Source: Zobellia russellii (lineage in GTDB: Bacteria > Bacteroidota > Bacteroidia > Flavobacteriales > Flavobacteriaceae). From it: a DNA stretch of 64,000 bases. Shown one piece after another: positions 36,851 through 44,362 of this stretch (position 1 is the stretch's first letter; each line of letters begins with the position of its first letter). The stretch spans positions 434,001-498,000 of the forward strand of contig NZ_JACSOI010000001.1 of assembly GCF_018728565.1 (NCBI RefSeq), given 5' to 3'. The notes beneath the pieces were generated by a model. The model was given only the letters and a program-made list of their open reading frames with translations, searched no databases and was not told the DNA's origin. The position numbers and the translations under genes are program-made.

Positions 36851-38044
36851 TTAAATAGATATCATTTTTTTGGTAATCCTGCTACTAGCTATCTTAGAGG
36901 CAATTATCCCCAAAATAAATATAGTCCCAAAAACGATCAGAACATTTACAAACTGATATTCTACCGGGTAGGCAAGTGATGGCGTAATTTTTAGCCATCC
37001 AAAGGCAATCTGTGACCATATTAATAAGGATGCCGTTACCACACCAATAAGTCCGCCTAAGCCGGTTACCAGCACGCCCTGTACAAAATAGATACGGCGC
37101 AGTTCTTTAAGCGTGGTGCCCAAACTGTACAGCGTTTTTAGGTTTTGCAGTTTATCCAGAATCATCATGATAATGGCGCCCACTACATTAAAAAGGGCAA
37201 TGCCCAAAACTAAGGTGAAAATGAGGTAAGTTGCCAAGTTTTCCGTGTTGAGCATTCGGTGCAAGGTACTATTAAGCTCCTGTCGGTCTTTTAAAATTGC
37301 TTTATCGCCAAATGTACCTGCAATTTTAGTCCTAATACTGGCCAATTGTGATACATCCTTCACCTTAAAATTTATTCCGGAAACTTCATTGGGTTTCTTT
37401 TCCAATAGCTGTTGCACTTCGGCCAATTGGGCAAAAACGTATTTTTTATCCAAATTTTCTTCTACGGAATAGACACCGCTAAGTACAAGCGATTTAGTTT
37501 TTAAGGATTTTTGAGTGAGTGAGCCCTTACCCGGTTTTAGAGCCAGCACCACCAGAGGGTTACGGTATTGATTAATGGTTACCCCCAGAATATTTGTCAC
37601 ACCAATTCCGGCTACCGCTTCTTGGCTATTGATGCGCCAAGTGCCGTACAATAAAGTACTATCTATACCCGTAACCTGAGTGTAATTGGTATCTATACCT
37701 TTTATAAAAGCAATATGTCCTTTCTCGCGGTGTTTTAGGTATACTTTTTCCTCCAGTTCTTTGGAATAAAAAGCAAGGCCATCTATTTGGGAGAGCTGCT
37801 CTTCTTGTTCCGGAGTAATGGAAAAGAATTTGCCCGTTGCGGGCAAAGCTTTTAGATCTGGGTCAAAAGTATTACTAAAGGATAGACTAAAGGTTTTAAG
37901 TCCGGCAAATCCGGAAAGTACTACAAACAGGGCTGCAGAGCCTATTACCGTTACCAAAAAAGTGATAAAGTTAATGACGTTTACGGCATTTTGACTGCTT
38001 TTGGAACGAACATAGCGCTTGGCGATGTAGAACGGAAAATTCAA
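36851..38044 (-). CDS. FtsX-family ABC transporter permease (LolC/LolE-like)
   Basis: The 397-residue protein has an N-terminal transmembrane helix (NVINFITFLVTVIGSAALFVVL), a periplasmic MacB-type core (~50-240) and three C-terminal helices (LIFTLVLGIALFNVVGAII; the second near 330; VLIVFGTIFILGIIASKI). This is the LolC/E topology for permeases that lift lipoproteins from the inner membrane. The ATPase partner is not adjacent. It begins 2 bases after rbfA stops, so the two are cotranscribed, an order I have seen in flavobacteria. Confidence 0.9.
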   Translation of the reverse strand: MNFPFYIAKRYVRSKSSQNAVNVINFITFLVTVIGSAALFVVLSGFAGLKTFSLSFSNTFDPDLKALPATGKFFSITPEQEEQLSQIDGLAFYSKELEEKVYLKHREKGHIAFIKGIDTNYTQVTGIDSTLLYGTWRINSQEAVAGIGVTNILGVTINQYRNPLVVLALKPGKGSLTQKSLKTKSLVLSGVYSVEENLDKKYVFAQLAEVQQLLEKKPNEVSGINFKVKDVSQLASIRTKIAGTFGDKAILKDRQELNSTLHRMLNTENLATYLIFTLVLGIALFNVVGAIIMMILDKLQNLKTLYSLGTTLKELRRIYFVQGVLVTGLGGLIGVVTASLLIWSQIAFGWLKITPSLAYPVEYQFVNVLIVFGTIFILGIIASKIASSRITKKMISI

Positions 38045-38046
38045 CC

Positions 38047-38439
38047 TTACATCTTTTTTCTTTTGTCCAAAAGGTCCCTGTTCTCAATTGGGTTCTCTTC
38101 GCCTTTTAATGACTTTTCAATATTTTCAATATAATCAAGGGAATCATCCAAAAAGAACAATAGTTCGGGAACCCGTCTTAATTGATTTTTGGTACGCTGT
38201 GCCAATTCATGTTTAATTAATGGCTGATTGGATTTTATACCCTCCATGAGCTCCTTGGCATCTTTGTTGGGAAAAATACTAATATAAACTTTGGCAATAG
38301 AGAGATCCGTTGTTACCGAAACTTTCGAAACCGAAATCAACGTACCCTTCAAACCTCCGTCAATGGCGGCACGTTGTAGAATATCTACGATATCTTCCTG
38401 TATGACCCCCGCAATCTTTTTCTGTCGTTGTGTTTCCAT
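38047..38439 (-). CDS. rbfA: Ribosome-binding factor A
   Basis: The product has 130 residues from the ATG at 38439 (METQRQKKIAGVIQEDI). An upstream extension would run into the divergent epimerase promoter. The KH-like RbfA fold is visible: an N-terminal helix with Q-R-Q-K-K-I, strand VSKVSVTTDLSIAKVYISIFP and the late RRVPELLFFLDDSLDY. It binds the 30S subunit and helps 16S rRNA maturation, notably in the cold. It is followed directly by the permease gene. Confidence 0.95.
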   Translation of the reverse strand: METQRQKKIAGVIQEDIVDILQRAAIDGGLKGTLISVSKVSVTTDLSIAKVYISIFPNKDAKELMEGIKSNQPLIKHELAQRTKNQLRRVPELLFFLDDSLDYIENIEKSLKGEENPIENRDLLDKRKKM

Positions 38440-38510
38440 ACTGCAAAAATACGGAGAAATAGCGTAATTTAGGGGGATAAACACCGATACGGACAAAATT
38501 TGCATTTCAA

Positions 38511-38912
38511 TTGGAAAAAATAGAGCATATAGGCATAGCGGTACACGACTTAGATGCGGCCAACGAACGCTTTGAAAAGCTCTTAGGACAACCTCATTAT
38601 AAAGTTGAAGAAGTGCCCAGTGAAGGTGTGCGTACGTCTTTTTTTAGAACAGGGGAAAGTAAGATAGAACTTTTGGAATCTATAGAACCCACGGGCCCTA
38701 TTGCTAAATTCTTAAGTAAAAATGGAGAGGGAATGCACCATATAGCTTTTGCTGTAGACGATATTGAAAAAGAAATGGAAAGATTAAAGGCGGAAGGCTT
38801 TACTTTGATCAATGAAAAACCTAAAAAAGGTGCTGACAATAAGCTAGTTGCTTTTCTCCACCCTAAGAGCAGTAATGGGGTGTTGATAGAATTATGTCAA
38901 GAAATAATGTAG
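38511..38912 (+). CDS. mce: Methylmalonyl-CoA epimerase
   Basis: This 133-residue VOC-fold protein appears to start at a TTG (38511); no ATG fits the family start. Its N-terminus EKIEHIGIAVHDLDAANERFEKLLG, the central GMHHIAFAVDDIEKEM and the final GVLIELCQE supply the His, His and Glu metal ligands of methylmalonyl-CoA epimerase. It converts (S)- to (R)-methylmalonyl-CoA in propionyl-CoA metabolism. It is divergent from rbfA, with about 70 bases between. Confidence 0.92.
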   Translation: MEKIEHIGIAVHDLDAANERFEKLLGQPHYKVEEVPSEGVRTSFFRTGESKIELLESIEPTGPIAKFLSKNGEGMHHIAFAVDDIEKEMERLKAEGFTLINEKPKKGADNKLVAFLHPKSSNGVLIELCQEIM

Positions 38913-38928
38913 TAGCTTATAAAATAGC

Positions 38929-38959
38929 TTGCACCACCAAAAAATAAGTAGTAATATTG
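38929..38959 (+). promoter_or_regulatory. Probable promoter of the tRNA gene
   Basis: CTTG (TTG at 38929-38931) and TAATATTG (38952-38959, close to TAnnTTTG) are 20 bases apart and end 13 bases before the tRNA. Confidence 0.5.
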
Positions 38960-38972
38960 CAGTCCAATTTTT

Positions 38973-39046
38973 GGTCCTATAGCTCAGTTGGTTAGAGCAC
39001 CTGACTCATAATCAGGTGGTCCCTGGTTCGAGCCCAGGTGGGACCA
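38973..39046 (+). tRNA. tRNA with CAT anticodon (probably tRNA-Ile2, possibly tRNA-Met)
   Basis: The 74-base cloverleaf has acceptor stem GGTCCTA / TGGGACC, D-arm GCTC...GAGC, anticodon stem CCTGA / TCAGG around CTCATAA, T-arm CCTGG / CCAGG with TTCGAGC, and discriminator A. CCA is not encoded. The anticodon arm GACTCATAATC resembles E. coli tRNA-Ile2 (ileX), whose C34 becomes lysidine, so Ile2 reading AUA is my preferred identity; an elongator Met tRNA cannot be excluded by eye. Confidence 0.95.
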
Positions 39047-39049
39047 CAG

Positions 39050-39092
39050 AAAACCTCTCGGGACATCTGTTCTTGAGAGGTTTTTCTTTTTT
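39050..39092 (+). terminator. Rho-independent terminator after the tRNA
   Basis: The stem AAACCTCTC / GAGAGGTTT with a 15-base loop is followed by TTCTTTTTT, starting a few bases after the tRNA 3' end. Confidence 0.85.
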
Positions 39093-39253
39093 CAAGTGTT
39101 CGAGGTCAAAAGCATCCACAGTAATTTTTTTCGACTTACCCTAGCACACTTATCTACAAATCCCGATATTTATTAAAGTAATTCTTCTAATTCTAGTCTT
39201 GTACAATTAGATGTGAAAAGCCTCAAAAAACAAACTGAAAAGTAGCCTGAAAA

Positions 39254-39886
39254 ATGAACCCAAAAGTAGATGAATTCTTGAACGGCCTAGGCCAATGGCA
39301 AGAAGAGTTAAAAAGACTTCATGAGTTAATTTTGGATTGTGGGCTAGCGGAAGACTTTAAGTGGAATCACCCCTGTTACACTTATAAGGGCAAAAATATT
39401 GTGCTTATTCACGGGTTCAAGAACTACTGCGCTTTACTTTTCAATAAAGGGGCACTACTACAGGACGCTGCGCAAATTTTGATTCAGCAAACGGAGCATA
39501 CCCGATCCGCCCGGCAAATACGTTTTACCAACGTGGCTGAAATAGAAAATCAAAAAACCATCATCAAACAATATATCTTAGAGGCGGTTGAGGTAGAGAA
39601 ATTGGGACTGAAACTAAAGGTAAAAAAGGTAGCGGATTTTGAAACCCCAGATGAGTTGATTGAGAAATTCAAGGAGAATCCAGAATTTGAAAAGGCGTTT
39701 AAAAAACTAACCCCAGGTAGACAAAAGGGGTATTTGCTCCATTTTTCAAAGGCAAAACAGGCTACTACACGAATAGCTAGAATTGAAAAAAACACGGACC
39801 GTATTTTTGAGGGTTACGGACTAAATGATTGCACCTGCGGCCGTTCCAAACGAATGCCCAATTGTGATGGGTCGCACAAGAACTAA
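39254..39886 (+). CDS. YdeI-like DUF1801 protein with a C-terminal CDGSH iron-sulfur motif
   Basis: The 210-residue soluble protein has an N-terminal DUF1801/YdeI-like domain (~10-115, with LRLHE-type helix and FKWNHPCYTYKGKNIVLI), then the YdeI C-terminal helical part (~140-185, FKKLTPGRQKGYLLHFSKAKQ). The last 18 residues read C-T-C-G-R-S-K-R-M-P-N-C-D-G-S-H, an exact match to the CDGSH [2Fe-2S] signature C-x-C-x2-S-x3-P-x-C-D-G-S-H. YdeI-type proteins are linked to bacteriocin or peptide resistance. The iron-sulfur tail suggests a redox or iron link. Confidence 0.88.
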   Translation: MNPKVDEFLNGLGQWQEELKRLHELILDCGLAEDFKWNHPCYTYKGKNIVLIHGFKNYCALLFNKGALLQDAAQILIQQTEHTRSARQIRFTNVAEIENQKTIIKQYILEAVEVEKLGLKLKVKKVADFETPDELIEKFKENPEFEKAFKKLTPGRQKGYLLHFSKAKQATTRIARIEKNTDRIFEGYGLNDCTCGRSKRMPNCDGSHKN

Positions 39887-40035
39887 AACAACGGTTATCT
39901 TAGTAAATATTTAGGTTTAATAAGGGGGGTAATCACTGTGTAAAGTTTACTTGTATAGGCTCGACAAACCGGTTAACATTTCATACCTTTTACTAGGTTT
40001 GGCAAATAGCTGGCACGGCAACAAAAAGAATATAG

Positions 40036-40593
40036 ATGAACGAGACATTCTACATTAAAAATATGGTCTGTAACCGCTGTATAGCTTCGGTTTTGGAAAT
40101 TTTCACTTCGGAGGGCTATACCGTAGAATCTGTTGAATTGGGAAAAGTAGTTGCTGCCGAAGGACCTGAAAGTGATAAGAAAAAACTATCCCATACTCTT
40201 GTCCAGACCGAGTTTGAACTCATCATAAACGAAACGGATACGCTTCTAGAACAGATAAAAGTGAAGCTGATTCATAAAATTGAAATCGGAGAAACCGAAA
40301 ATCTCTTTCAATCCCTGGCCGAGGAATTCGGTAAGACGGAAACGGCACTTAGCAAGCTATTCAGCAAGTCCGAAGGTATGACCTTGGAAAAATACACCAT
40401 CAACCTAAAAATTGAAAAAGTAAAGGAATACATTCAGCTGGGCCAGCTCAATTTTTCTGAAATAGCATACAGCCTAAATTATAAGACCAGTAGCCATTTG
40501 GCAAGGCAGTTTAAAACCGTAACGGGAATGTCTATGACCGACTACAAAAGTTTAAAAAATTGGGATAGAAAGACCTTGGACAAAATTGTATAA
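40036..40593 (+). CDS. HMA-like/AraC fusion regulator, probable copper sensor
   Basis: The 185-residue protein joins an HMA-like ferredoxin fold (residues 1-~75, metal-site Cys12 and Cys15 in MVCNRC) directly to an AraC-type helix-turn-helix domain (~85-180; IEKVKEYIQLGQLNFSEIAY ... SSHLARQFKTVTGMSMTDY). No membrane segment is present, so it is cytoplasmic. It lies 70 bases before copA on the same strand, which suggests that it senses copper with the CxxC site and controls copA. That role is inference from the fusion and position. Confidence 0.85.
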   Translation: MNETFYIKNMVCNRCIASVLEIFTSEGYTVESVELGKVVAAEGPESDKKKLSHTLVQTEFELIINETDTLLEQIKVKLIHKIEIGETENLFQSLAEEFGKTETALSKLFSKSEGMTLEKYTINLKIEKVKEYIQLGQLNFSEIAYSLNYKTSSHLARQFKTVTGMSMTDYKSLKNWDRKTLDKIV

Positions 40594-40663
40594 ATAAGAA
40601 TCGTAATTGTGTAAAAGATTCGCTTGGCCTCTTAGTAATTTTACATTCTAAAATTAAGAGGAA

Positions 40664-43162
40664 ATGACACATACCTATCATATACACGGAATGACCTGCA
40701 ACGGGTGTCGCGGTCATGTAGAGCAGACGCTTTCCAAAGTAGCAGGTGTAACCCATGCTTCGGTAAATCTAGAGAAAGCGGAAGCAGTAATCGAAATGGA
40801 GTTCCATATTCCTTTAAAAACATTTCAAAAGGCATTGTTAGATGACGGTGGTTCGTACAGCATCCATAATTTAGGGGAACACGGTCATGAAGTAAAGAAA
40901 AAAGAAAGTCCTAAAGGTAAGGGCACAGGTACTTTTTACTGCCCCATGCACTGCGAGGGTGATAAAACCTATAATCAGGCGGGTGATTGTCCTGTATGTG
41001 GAATGGACCTGGTTGAGGAGCAAAACCTAAGTGCTAACGCTTCCGAACAATGGACGTGCCCTATGCACCCGGAAGTGGTTCGCGATGAGCCTGGAAGTTG
41101 CCCTATTTGTGGTATGGATTTGGTGCCTATGCAACCGGATCTCTCCGCTGAGGAGAAAACGTACAAGAAGCTTATAAAGAAGTTTTGGATTGCATTGGGC
41201 TTTACCCTACCAGTGTTTGTGATTGCTATGAGCGAGATGGTTCCAAACAATCCCCTTTACGATATAATGGCGCAAAAGTGGTGGAACTGGATTCAGCTTG
41301 GACTTTCCCTGCCTGTAGTTTTTTACGCCACTTGGATGTTCTTTGAGCGTGCTTACCGAAGTATCAAAACATGGAACTTAAATATGTTCACCCTAATAGG
41401 TATTGGTGCGGGAGTGGCATGGGTTTTTAGTGTCTTTGGAATGTTGTTCCCAGATTTCTTTCCACCACAGTTCAAGACGGATTCAGGTGCGGTGCATGTT
41501 TATTTTGAGGCGGCTACCGTAATTCTCACCTTGGTTCTTATGGGGCAGGTATTAGAGGCGCGCGCGCATAGTAAAACCAATTCTGCCGTTAAGGAATTAT
41601 TGAAACTGGCACCTAATAAAGCTATCCGAGTAGTAGATGGAAAGGAAGAAGAGGTTGCCATAGATAAAATTCAAAAAGGGGATACGTTAAAGGTAAAACC
41701 TGGAGATAAAATTCCGGTAGACGGTATCATAATTGAAGGCGATACCACAGTAGATGAATCCATGATTTCAGGAGAACCGTTACCTGTTAATAAAATAACG
41801 CAGGACAAGGTCAATAGTGGAACCATAAACGGAAATAGGTCTTTCTTAATGAAGGCGGAAAAAGTAGGGAATGAAACCTTATTGTCCCAAATCATACAAA
41901 TGGTGAATGATGCTAGCCGTAGTCGGGCGCCTATTCAGAAGTTGGCGAATACGGTCTCAAGCTATTTTGTGCCTATCGTGGTAGTAATTTCTGTAATTAC
42001 TTTTGCTGTTTGGGCCATTTGGGGTCCTGAACCTGCTTATGTTTTTGCGTTGGTAAATGCTATAGCCGTGCTAATTATTGCCTGTCCTTGTGCTTTGGGG
42101 TTGGCAACGCCAATGTCCATTATGGTAGGTGTGGGCAAAGGTGCACAGAACGGGGTGTTGATCAAGAATGCCGAAGCTTTGGAAAAAATGGATAAGGTAG
42201 ATACGTTAATAGTAGATAAAACGGGAACTATTACCGAAGGAAAACCAACAGTGGAAACGATTGGTGCGTTAAAGGACGAATATTCTGAAAATGAGGTGTT
42301 ACAGTTTATAGCTTCCTTAAACAATTCCAGTGAACACCCTCTTGCCGAAGCCACGGTAAAGTATGGAAAGGAGCAAGGTCTTGAAATTTTAAGGACAGAG
42401 GATTTTGAGGCTATTACCGGAAAAGGGGTGGAAGGGAAAATAAATGGTCAAAAAATGGCTTTAGGGAACCTTAAGATGATGGAGTATGTTAATGCCGCCT
42501 TAAGTTCAAACTTAAAATATGAGGCCAATGAACACCAAAAAATGGGTAAAACGGTATCGTACCTGTCCGTTAATGAGCAAGTAATAGGGTATGTTGTAAT
42601 TGGCGATAAAATAAAGGAAACGAGCGCAAAGGCTATTAAGGTACTTCAAGAGAAGGGAATAGCGGTTGTTATGCTTACGGGAGATAATCATGATACCGCA
42701 CAAGCCGTAGCTACAGAGTTAAATTTAGCTGATTTTAAAGCGGGAATGCTTCCCGAGGATAAATTGGCCGAGGTACAAAAATTACAGGAAAAAGGACATG
42801 TGGTGGCTATGGCCGGCGATGGAATCAATGATGCACCTGCATTGGCCAAAAGTGATGTTGGAATTGCTATGGGAACGGGAACAGACGTAGCCATTGAAAG
42901 TGCTATGATAACTTTGGTAAAAGGAGATTTGCACGGTATTGTAAAAGCCCGAAACCTTAGTGATTCCGTAATGCGAAACATTAAGCAGAACCTATTCTTT
43001 GCTCTAATCTACAATACAATAGGTATTCCTATTGCAGCGGGAGTGTTATACCCTGTTTTTGGGCTTTTGTTATCGCCAATGATTGCGGCTCTTGCTATGA
43101 GTTTTAGCTCGGTATCTGTAATTGCGAACGCGCTTAGGTTAAGAGCGGCTAAAATCAACTAA
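40664..43162 (+). CDS. copA: Copper-translocating P1B-type ATPase
   Basis: The 832-residue protein begins with an HMA domain (Cys12 and Cys15 in GMTCNGC). Two tandem heavy-metal-binding modules follow at ~88-114 (FYCPMHCE ... DCPVCGMDLV) and ~128-154 (TCPMHPE ... CPICGMDLV). Eight transmembrane helices start near 170. The transport motif CPC is in ACPCALGLATP (~472), phosphorylation D-K-T-G-T (~519), S-G-E-P in the actuator, and GDGINDAP near 715. It exports Cu(I) from the cytoplasm. With the upstream HMA-AraC protein it forms a copper-homeostasis module. Confidence 0.95.
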   Translation: MTHTYHIHGMTCNGCRGHVEQTLSKVAGVTHASVNLEKAEAVIEMEFHIPLKTFQKALLDDGGSYSIHNLGEHGHEVKKKESPKGKGTGTFYCPMHCEGDKTYNQAGDCPVCGMDLVEEQNLSANASEQWTCPMHPEVVRDEPGSCPICGMDLVPMQPDLSAEEKTYKKLIKKFWIALGFTLPVFVIAMSEMVPNNPLYDIMAQKWWNWIQLGLSLPVVFYATWMFFERAYRSIKTWNLNMFTLIGIGAGVAWVFSVFGMLFPDFFPPQFKTDSGAVHVYFEAATVILTLVLMGQVLEARAHSKTNSAVKELLKLAPNKAIRVVDGKEEEVAIDKIQKGDTLKVKPGDKIPVDGIIIEGDTTVDESMISGEPLPVNKITQDKVNSGTINGNRSFLMKAEKVGNETLLSQIIQMVNDASRSRAPIQKLANTVSSYFVPIVVVISVITFAVWAIWGPEPAYVFALVNAIAVLIIACPCALGLATPMSIMVGVGKGAQNGVLIKNAEALEKMDKVDTLIVDKTGTITEGKPTVETIGALKDEYSENEVLQFIASLNNSSEHPLAEATVKYGKEQGLEILRTEDFEAITGKGVEGKINGQKMALGNLKMMEYVNAALSSNLKYEANEHQKMGKTVSYLSVNEQVIGYVVIGDKIKETSAKAIKVLQEKGIAVVMLTGDNHDTAQAVATELNLADFKAGMLPEDKLAEVQKLQEKGHVVAMAGDGINDAPALAKSDVGIAMGTGTDVAIESAMITLVKGDLHGIVKARNLSDSVMRNIKQNLFFALIYNTIGIPIAAGVLYPVFGLLLSPMIAALAMSFSSVSVIANALRLRAAKIN

Positions 43163-43249
43163 TAAATAGTATTTCATGGGTTTTGAAAATTAGAAATTAA
43201 GCAGCGGTTACATTTTTATAGATTGAAATTTAAACTAAGCCATTCAGGG

Positions 43250-43284
43250 TTTAGGTAACGACCAGATAATTTAAGTTATCTTTG
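43250..43284 (+). promoter_or_regulatory. Probable promoter of the LacI-type regulator gene
   Basis: TATCTTTG at 43277-43284 fits TAnnTTTG; a TTTAG at 43250-43254 could be the -33 element 22 bases upstream. The start codon is 20 bases downstream. Confidence 0.45.
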
Positions 43285-43304
43285 TTGTTCTCATTATTAG
43301 TGAT

Positions 43305-44327
43305 TTGGATAAAAAACAAACGACTTTAAAGGATATTGCCGCAGAGCTTAATGTTTCTATTTCTACTGTTTCAAGAGCATTACAGGGCAATACACGTATA
43401 AGTGCGCAGACCAGGGAAAAAGTACTGGAGTTGGCGCAGGAGTATAATTATTTTCAGACAAAGCATATAAACCCTTATGCTAAAAAGAAGATTAAGGCCG
43501 TTGGCGTAATTGTACCCAGTATAAAATATCATTTGTACGCTATGGCCATTTCGGGCATAGAGCAAATCTTGGAGAAACATCAGATGCAAATAATCATTTG
43601 TCAATCTAATGAGTCGTACGAGAGGGAAAAAATACTGGTAAAGGAACTTATGGATATTGGCGTGGCGGGAATTATAGTTTCGTTGGCCAGTGAAAGCAAG
43701 GATTTTGACCATTTTTTAGAGGCTAAAAAAAGAAAGGTTCCGTTAGTGTTCTTTAATCGCCTTTGTGATGAGGTAGAATCGGATAAGGTGATTATTGATA
43801 ACTTCAAAGCGGCTTACGATGCTACCCAGCATTTAATATCCGTGGGTTGTAAGCGGATTGCATATATTGGAGGTCCAAGAATTTTACAAATAAGCTCAAC
43901 CCGACTTTTAGGCTACAAGAAGGCTTTACTGGATGCTAATATGTTGGTGGAGGAAAAGTTTATTGAAAATTCCGATTTTACTAGGGAAGGGAACCTTAGT
44001 ACCGCAAGAAAATTACTGTATTCTCCGGAGCATCCGGACGGCGTTTTGGCCTTTAGTGATCAGGTGGCCATTGGTGTTATGTTAGCCGCGAAAGAACGAG
44101 GTCTAAAAATGGCAGAGGATATAGCCATCATCGGTTTTAATAATGAGCCTATAGACGAACTTTTGGAGCCTTCGCTTACTAGTATTGACCAACCTAGCTA
44201 TCAGATGGGAGTAGAATCTGCAAAACTGATTATAGACCGAATTGAAGATTATGATAAAGAGGTGTCTCGAGTGGTCTTAAAATCAGAATTGGTGATCCGT
44301 AATTCTACCAACAAGAACAAGTTGTAG
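43305..44327 (+). CDS. LacI family transcriptional regulator
   Basis: The 340-residue protein starts at a TTG (43305) that places the helix-turn-helix at the N-terminus (TLKDIAAELNVSISTVSRAL, hinge helix region to ~60). A periplasmic-binding-protein-like effector domain follows (~65-335), with typical motifs FNRLCDEVESDKVIIDN, RIAYIGG and AIIGFNNEPIDELLEPSLTSIDQP. It is probably a sugar or sugar-acid responsive repressor. The sugar-acid operon and DUF5060 gene, whose shared control region has LacI-type palindromes, are its likely targets. Confidence 0.92.
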   Translation: MDKKQTTLKDIAAELNVSISTVSRALQGNTRISAQTREKVLELAQEYNYFQTKHINPYAKKKIKAVGVIVPSIKYHLYAMAISGIEQILEKHQMQIIICQSNESYEREKILVKELMDIGVAGIIVSLASESKDFDHFLEAKKRKVPLVFFNRLCDEVESDKVIIDNFKAAYDATQHLISVGCKRIAYIGGPRILQISSTRLLGYKKALLDANMLVEEKFIENSDFTREGNLSTARKLLYSPEHPDGVLAFSDQVAIGVMLAAKERGLKMAEDIAIIGFNNEPIDELLEPSLTSIDQPSYQMGVESAKLIIDRIEDYDKEVSRVVLKSELVIRNSTNKNKL

Positions 44328-44362
44328 AAAAACAAATCACCAAAACCGATAGTCTTATATAA

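Noticed and set aside
38973-39046. Initiator tRNA-fMet for the CAT-anticodon tRNA
   Set aside because: The acceptor stem has a Watson-Crick first pair (G-C) and the anticodon stem lacks the three consecutive G-C pairs of initiator tRNA.
43305-44327. LacI gene as a regulator of copA
   Set aside because: Sugar-type effector domain, and LacI-type palindromes occur at the sugar-acid operon rather than at copA; copA has its own HMA-AraC candidate.
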